Shown in pieces: positions 59,309-64,000 of a DNA stretch of 64,000 bases. The DNA is from Ignavibacteriota bacterium. Lineage in GTDB: Bacteria; Bacteroidota; Ignavibacteria; Ignavibacteriales; Melioribacteraceae. Under the pieces are notes generated by a model. That model saw only the letters and a program-made list of their open reading frames with translations. It ran no database searches and was not told where the DNA came from. How positions within the stretch are numbered: position 1 is the first letter of the stretch; each line of letters begins with the position of its first letter. The position numbers and the translations under genes were made by a program. Location: assembly GCA_016716225.1 (NCBI GenBank), contig JADJWT010000001.1:3668501-3732500 (forward strand), in the 5' to 3' direction.

Positions 59309-61690
59309 TTAAAAATTTCTCCAATCAATATTATTTATTTCCTTTCCGTTTGATGATAATATAATTGCACCGCTTAAATCAGTACGAAGAATTTGAATTT
59401 TCTTTTCATTTAATTTTGCTAAAACTTCTTTTGCCGGATGATTAAATTTATTCATAATTCCGGCGCTAATAATTCCAATTTTGGGATTTACAATTTCTAA
59501 AAATTCATCGCTCGAAGAGTGTTTACTTCCATGATGTCCAATTTTTAAAACATCAGATTTTAATTTTGTAGAATAATTATCTATTAGAAAATCTTCCATT
59601 CCCAACTCAGCATCACCGACAAATAAAAATGAATTTTCACCATGCTCAATCTTCACAATTCCACTGTTATCATTGCTGCTAAAATTCAATGTATTTAATT
59701 TAGTTGTATCATTTAAAAAAGAAATTTTTACTTCGCCAATATTAAAAGTTGTATCTGAATAAAAGAAAGTATTCACATTATTTTTATCAAGAAACTTTTG
59801 ATAAAGTTCATCCTTAATATTTTTATTTGTTTTCGGTCTATAAAGATTTTCAATCAAATTATTTTGAATTAAAAAAATACTTCCACCAAAATGATCCGAA
59901 TCCAAATGTGAAATAAATGCAAAATCGATTTTATTAATCCCCAATCTTTTAAGCAAAGGATAAATTATAAATTCTCCACAATCAAAAAATTCGGTCGAAT
60001 TTCCAGCATCAATTAAAGCGATTTTTTCATTTGGAAATTTAATTAAAAAAGAATCGCCTTGCCCAACATCAATTGTAAAAATTGTTAATTCATATTCCGA
60101 AAGAATATTTTTATTATCAAATTTACTAATTATAATTGCAACAATAATTACTGATGTTACTGAAATATACTTTTTAAGTTTAGTTAATTTTTTAAACGTG
60201 ATGAAAATCAAAATAATAGAAATGTAAAAAATAATTCCATCATAAATTGAAAAGTTAAAAATATTGATATATGAAAAATCTAAATTGGAAAGCAATTTTA
60301 TAAAATAAAATATTAAAGAAATTAAAAATGAATTTGCCACTGAGAATATTGATGCAAACGATATCGAAATTATACTAAGCAATAATGAAAGTACAGCAAC
60401 TGCTACGATAATTCCGATCATCGGAATAACAATTAAGTTTGCAAATAATGATATAATTGATAGTTTATTAAAATAGTAAATTGTGAATGGTAAAGTTCCT
60501 ATTTGTGCTGCCATTGAAACTGAAAAAAACAATAAAATATTTTTTACAATTTTATTTATTCTAAACGTTTTTAATTTTTTAGAAAAAAATGGATAAATAA
60601 TAAGTATCGATAAAACCGCTGAAAACGAAAGTAAAAAACCCGGATTGAAAAGTTCACTTGGATTTAAAACCAAAATTATAAATGCTGCAATTGCAATTGA
60701 ATTAAATCCGTTTGTACTTCTTCCGGATAATTTTGAAATGAAAAATAAAATTGCCATAATTGAAGCTCTAAAAACAGAAGGCAAACCACCAGTTAGAATT
60801 AAGAATAAAATTATTCCAATGATTGAAAAGTAATATTTGAATTTAATATTAATTCTTCCAGAAAGTAAAAAAATAATAATTGCAATAAATCCAACATGAA
60901 GCCCGGAAACAGCAAGAACATGAATTACTCCGGTGTTTGTAAATGCAGTTTTAGTTTCCGTATCAATATCGGATCTATCAGCAAGTAAAATTCCCTTTAG
61001 AAAGTATGAATATTCTTCAGAATATAATTCTTTAATTCTACTATCAATTAATTTTCTTACTTCATAAATTAAATTTGTTGCAAAATATTTTCTATCGTCG
61101 ATAATTTCAAAATCATCATAATTATAACAACTTATTACTCCGGAAATCCCAATATTATTTAAGTATTCTTCATAATTAAACTCACCCGGATTTCTCTGAT
61201 TTTTGGCTTTTGAAACTGTTCCGATAAATTTTATTTTATTCCCAATTTTTATTTCATCATAAATCTTTTCAACATTTTTTAAAGTATCTTTCCAGAAATT
61301 GCATAAAAATTTTTGATTGGAAATTTTTTGATTATTAAATTCTGATATGCTTAATTCAAAAGTGAGTTTCTTTTTCTTAATCAATTCAATATCATCAATT
61401 ACAGCAACAATTTCTGCATTTGTAATTTTAGGAGATTCAAAAGGATATTTTGCAATTGTAAGTTTTTGAATATAAAGTGAAAAAATTCCCAGAATAATTG
61501 AAATAACTAAAATTAAAAATACATTTAATAGTTGATTCAAAATTTTGGGAAATATTATAAAAATGAGAAGTATAATTGCGCTGAAAATAATTGCTGTGAG
61601 AATTAAGGTAAAATTAAAATTGCAAATTTCTTGAAGTGTAATTCCTAAACAAAAAACAATTACGATTTTTATTATAGGAAATTTTTCCAC
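59309..61690 (-). CDS. comEC: ComEC/Rec2 family DNA-uptake channel protein
   Basis: About 793 residues. N-terminal DUF4131-type segment with helices, OB-like region (KFIGTVSKAKNQRNPGEFNYEEYL), competence domain with ~8 helices (LLADRSDIDTETKTAFTNTGVIHVLAVSGLHVG in part), and a C-terminal metallo-beta-lactamase domain (FTIDVGQGDSFLIKFP, FISHLDSDHFGGS, KIGHHGSKHSS). The start is placed at GTG 61690, which shares a base with the TAG stop of the upstream gene (TAGTG). A longer frame into that gene has unrelated sequence. It imports single-stranded DNA across the inner membrane in natural transformation. Confidence 0.92.
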   Translation of the reverse strand: MEKFPIIKIVIVFCLGITLQEICNFNFTLILTAIIFSAIILLIFIIFPKILNQLLNVFLILVISIILGIFSLYIQKLTIAKYPFESPKITNAEIVAVIDDIELIKKKKLTFELSISEFNNQKISNQKFLCNFWKDTLKNVEKIYDEIKIGNKIKFIGTVSKAKNQRNPGEFNYEEYLNNIGISGVISCYNYDDFEIIDDRKYFATNLIYEVRKLIDSRIKELYSEEYSYFLKGILLADRSDIDTETKTAFTNTGVIHVLAVSGLHVGFIAIIIFLLSGRINIKFKYYFSIIGIILFLILTGGLPSVFRASIMAILFFISKLSGRSTNGFNSIAIAAFIILVLNPSELFNPGFLLSFSAVLSILIIYPFFSKKLKTFRINKIVKNILLFFSVSMAAQIGTLPFTIYYFNKLSIISLFANLIVIPMIGIIVAVAVLSLLLSIISISFASIFSVANSFLISLIFYFIKLLSNLDFSYINIFNFSIYDGIIFYISIILIFITFKKLTKLKKYISVTSVIIVAIIISKFDNKNILSEYELTIFTIDVGQGDSFLIKFPNEKIALIDAGNSTEFFDCGEFIIYPLLKRLGINKIDFAFISHLDSDHFGGSIFLIQNNLIENLYRPKTNKNIKDELYQKFLDKNNVNTFFYSDTTFNIGEVKISFLNDTTKLNTLNFSSNDNSGIVKIEHGENSFLFVGDAELGMEDFLIDNYSTKLKSDVLKIGHHGSKHSSSDEFLEIVNPKIGIISAGIMNKFNHPAKEVLAKLNEKKIQILRTDLSGAIILSSNGKEINNIDWRNF

Positions 61691-62589
61691 TAATAAAGCT
61701 CCAGAATTGCATCCCTTATGTGTGATAAATTTGTAATTCTGTTTGATAATCTTTCTGCATATTTTCCGGCAGAAATTGTAAGCGCGGGATTTGTAGTGTG
61801 TGATTTTATTGAGATGTCTTCCAAATTTCCATGATCTGAACAAATTAGAATTGTAAAATTATCCGGAACATTTTTAATTACATAATACAAAAATTGATCA
61901 AGTACATTTAATCTTTCTTCAATTGTTTCAATATTTCTGCCATGACCAAGATGATCAGTTAAAAAATGTTCAAATAATGTAAAATGATTTTCCGATGCAA
62001 TTTTAAATAATCTTTTCGCAGCAGTTTCCGGTTTTATAATCGGTAAAGAATATCCAAGTTTATTTACCCAGCCATCATTATCAATTTCTGCACTTAATGC
62101 TTCACCTTTTCTTAATTCAGTTGCACCATTTAATGGTACATTGCTTAACAAGCAACTTAGGCTTGTTACACTTAACCTTTTTTTCCCGGATTCTATATAT
62201 TCAAAAAATACTTTTGGATAAGCATTAACAAAAGTTACTTTCTTCTTTTTCTTTTTGAACTTGGTAAAAATGTTTTGAATTTTAATTATTGGAACCAAAC
62301 TTGAATGTGGAAAAGGTCCAAAATGATGCCCAACAATTCTTGCAGCATTTACTCCGCAGAAAATTGAAGTTTGTCCGGTTCCGCTTTGAGGTAAATCCGG
62401 TATTTCCATTACTGCATCAGTTGGGAAAATAAACCTTCCATCTTTCGAAATTTTTAGTTTATCTAAAGATGGAGTTTCACCAAAAAGTTCTGTAAATGTT
62501 TTGAAAGGATATTTGAAGAAAGGATTAATTTCGGGATCAGATTTACCAATCCCAACACCATCAAGAAATATTAAAATCGTTGAATGCAA
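61690..62589 (-). CDS. alkaline-phosphatase-superfamily metalloenzyme (phosphoglyceromutase-like)
   Basis: A 299-aa protein with the metal sites of the PF01676-type fold: ILIFLDGVGIGKSDP at the N-terminus, PQSGTGQTSIFCGVNAAR with the nucleophile-position Ser/Thr, EHFLTDHLGHGRN, and CSDHGNLEDISIKSHTTNPA. It is shorter than iPGM or phosphopentomutase and matches the generic 'metalloenzyme domain protein' group. A phosphotransfer or hydrolysis role is inferred; substrate unknown. Confidence 0.8.
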   Translation of the reverse strand: MHSTILIFLDGVGIGKSDPEINPFFKYPFKTFTELFGETPSLDKLKISKDGRFIFPTDAVMEIPDLPQSGTGQTSIFCGVNAARIVGHHFGPFPHSSLVPIIKIQNIFTKFKKKKKKVTFVNAYPKVFFEYIESGKKRLSVTSLSCLLSNVPLNGATELRKGEALSAEIDNDGWVNKLGYSLPIIKPETAAKRLFKIASENHFTLFEHFLTDHLGHGRNIETIEERLNVLDQFLYYVIKNVPDNFTILICSDHGNLEDISIKSHTTNPALTISAGKYAERLSNRITNLSHIRDAILELY

Positions 62590-62635
62590 ATTTTAATCTT
62601 CTATATAAATTTAATAGTTTAAATTACAAATATAG

Positions 62636-63085
62636 TTACTTAGATTCAACAAGTACTGTTACTGGACCATCATTAATTATTTTCACTTCCATCATTGCCC
62701 CAAAAATTCCCATTTTTATTTTTGAACTGCCGAGAAGTTTTTTCATTTCTAAAATAAATAAATTATATAATTTTTCCGCTATTTCCGGTTTTGCAGCTTT
62801 ATTAAAACTTGGTCTATTTCCTTTTTTTGTATCTCCATACAAAGTGAATTGAGAAATTATTAGAACTTCTCCATTATTATCTTTTACTGATAAATTCATT
62901 TTTTGGTTTTCATCTTCAAATATTCTAAGATTTGCACATTTCTCGGAAATATATAAAACTTCATTTTCAGTATCGTCTTCGCTTATTCCAAGTAAAATTA
63001 CCATTCCTTGATTAATTTTTTCTAAATAAGAATTTTCTTTAACATAAACATGTCCCTCAGAAACACGCTGAACTAAAGCTCTCAA
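62636..63085 (-). CDS. dtd: D-aminoacyl-tRNA deacylase
   Basis: A 149-aa chirality proofreading enzyme that removes D-amino acids from tRNA. Signatures MRALVQRVSEGHVYV, GILLGI-like VILLGISEDDTE, LIISQFTLYGDTKKGNRPSF (SQxT motif) and NDGPVTVLVESK (cross-subunit GP motif). It overlaps prmC by 4 bp. Confidence 0.95.
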   Translation of the reverse strand: MRALVQRVSEGHVYVKENSYLEKINQGMVILLGISEDDTENEVLYISEKCANLRIFEDENQKMNLSVKDNNGEVLIISQFTLYGDTKKGNRPSFNKAAKPEIAEKLYNLFILEMKKLLGSSKIKMGIFGAMMEVKIINDGPVTVLVESK

Positions 63086-63933
63086 TTTAATTCTCCTACA
63101 ACAACTCGGTCAATTCCTAAATAATCTTTTGCAATCATAATATTTATAAAATTATTTTCTTTCAATATATTTTTCACTGATTCAGCTTGTGAAATTCCAA
63201 CTTCATAAAATATTTTTCCTTTTGGCTTGAGCAACAATTTTGCTTTTTGCGAAATCATCTTATAGAAACTTAATCCATCATTAAAATCAGTCAAAGCAAT
63301 TTTAGGTTCAAACTCTAATAATTCTTTTTCAAGCAAATTGTATTCTCGCAAATTAATATATGGCGGATTTGAAACTATCAAATCATATTGATTTTTTAAA
63401 TAATTAAAATTTCTAAAATCATTTACAATAAAATTAATTCTATCTTCAACTGAATTTATTTTTGCATTTTGTTTTGCTATCTCAATTGCATCATTGCTTA
63501 TATCAATAGAATCAATTTCCGAATGTGGAAAATTTTTTGCTAAAGAAATTGGAATATTTCCGCTGCCGGTTCCGATATCGAGAATTTTAGTATTTTTATT
63601 TTTTTCAGTTTGTAATAAAACTGTATCAATTAAGATTTCTGTTTCTTGTCGTGGAATTAATACATTTTCATTTACAATAAAGTTCAATCCATAAAATTCT
63701 ACTTTTCCAATAATGTACTGAAGCGGTTCACGTTTTCCACGCCGTGAAATAAATTCTCTATACTTGTTAATTTCTAGATCTTTTAAAGGTTGGTCATATT
63801 TTAGATACAATTCCATGCGGTTACAATTTAATATGTTTGCAAGCAACAATTCGGCATTTAATCTTGGGGATTCAACTCCTTTCGATTTTAAATAATCCGC
63901 AGAACGTTCAATTAGTTCAAGAATAGAATACAT
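63082..63933 (-). CDS. prmC: peptide chain release factor N5-glutamine methyltransferase
   Basis: A 283-aa SAM methyltransferase that modifies the GGQ glutamine of release factors. N-terminal helical domain (ESPRLNAELLLANIL), QYIIGKVEFYGLNF, VLIPRQETEILID, motif I ILDIGTGSGNIPISLA, and catalytic NPPY in LIVSNPPYINLRE. About 65 bp of AT-rich sequence remain upstream of the ATG before the window ends; I see no gene there. Confidence 0.95.
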   Translation of the reverse strand: MYSILELIERSADYLKSKGVESPRLNAELLLANILNCNRMELYLKYDQPLKDLEINKYREFISRRGKREPLQYIIGKVEFYGLNFIVNENVLIPRQETEILIDTVLLQTEKNKNTKILDIGTGSGNIPISLAKNFPHSEIDSIDISNDAIEIAKQNAKINSVEDRINFIVNDFRNFNYLKNQYDLIVSNPPYINLREYNLLEKELLEFEPKIALTDFNDGLSFYKMISQKAKLLLKPKGKIFYEVGISQAESVKNILKENNFINIMIAKDYLGIDRVVVGELN

Positions 63934-64000
63934 GAAAAAAATAGAATAATGTTATATTAAACTGTAAAATTTTTTGCAAAAAAAGAAATTAAATAACTTT

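Noticed and set aside
61691..61843. N-terminal extension of ComEC into the upstream metalloenzyme gene
   Set aside because: The extension overlaps a well-supported gene in another frame and has unrelated composition; the GTG at 61690 gives the normal ComEC length and a TAGTG coupling.

Overview
The window is AT-rich (roughly 30% G+C by eye), gene-dense and wholly bacterial. Four proteins end in the 'SQNYPNPFNP' type C-terminal sorting domain used by type IX secretion. Together with a GWxTD-like protein, a TonB-dependent receptor without SusD, a monomeric isocitrate dehydrogenase and Shine-Dalgarno-led genes, this points to the Ignavibacteria / Bacteroidota-Chlorobi side of the tree. The genus cannot be fixed from the sequence alone.

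Layout. (1) 0.1-6.0 kb: monomeric isocitrate dehydrogenase, then two secreted T9SS cargo genes (CotH-like; gingipain/C25-like lacking its catalytic Cys) that share a nearly identical 251-bp 3' end. (2) 6.0-11.3 kb: an operon for a membrane-anchored sugar-binding protein, a sensor kinase, a sigma-54 activator of the NtrC family and an aldo/keto reductase. (3) 11.4-39.4 kb: a large (gluco)mannan utilisation locus. It holds a TonB receptor plus a beta-helix/carbohydrate-binding T9SS protein, an acetyl esterase, two AGE-family 2-epimerases (one exported), two GH130 mannoside phosphorylases, an SSS and a GPH-type transporter, a GH26 mannanase lipoprotein, a CBM9/DUF5916 outer-membrane protein, a GH94 cellobiose phosphorylase and three GH5-like glycanases. 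(4) 39.6-64 kb: housekeeping genes: terC, two tRNA-Arg genes flanking a SET-domain gene, tadA, adk, an ABC ATPase/methyltransferase/pdxA/GWxTD run, rho, folC-pyrD-pyrK-rpiB-manC, alr, ybjQ, a porin, an ATP-cone/uridine-kinase fusion, an MFS carrier, murB, comEC, a metalloenzyme, dtd and prmC.

How the locus works (inference from families). Secreted and surface glycanases cut glucomannan and the esterase removes acetyl groups. The TonB receptor takes up oligosaccharides. Epimerases turn the reducing-end mannose of mannobiose into glucose. GH130 and GH94 enzymes phosphorolyse the products to mannose-1-P and glucose-1-P, and the two inner-membrane symporters bring in small products.

Most notable signal. 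Five minus-strand transcription units of the locus each carry a sigma-54-like element, T-G-G-Y-A-Y with GG-N10-GA spacing. Each has a 15-bp palindrome related to TTATCA-N3-TGATAA centred about 85-155 nt upstream of the predicted transcription start. A sixth, degenerate plus-strand promoter faces one epimerase gene. This is the architecture expected for activation by the NtrC-family regulator encoded beside the locus. I propose that the three-gene sensor operon controls the locus as a sigma-54 regulon with an unusual -12 element (GA in place of GC).
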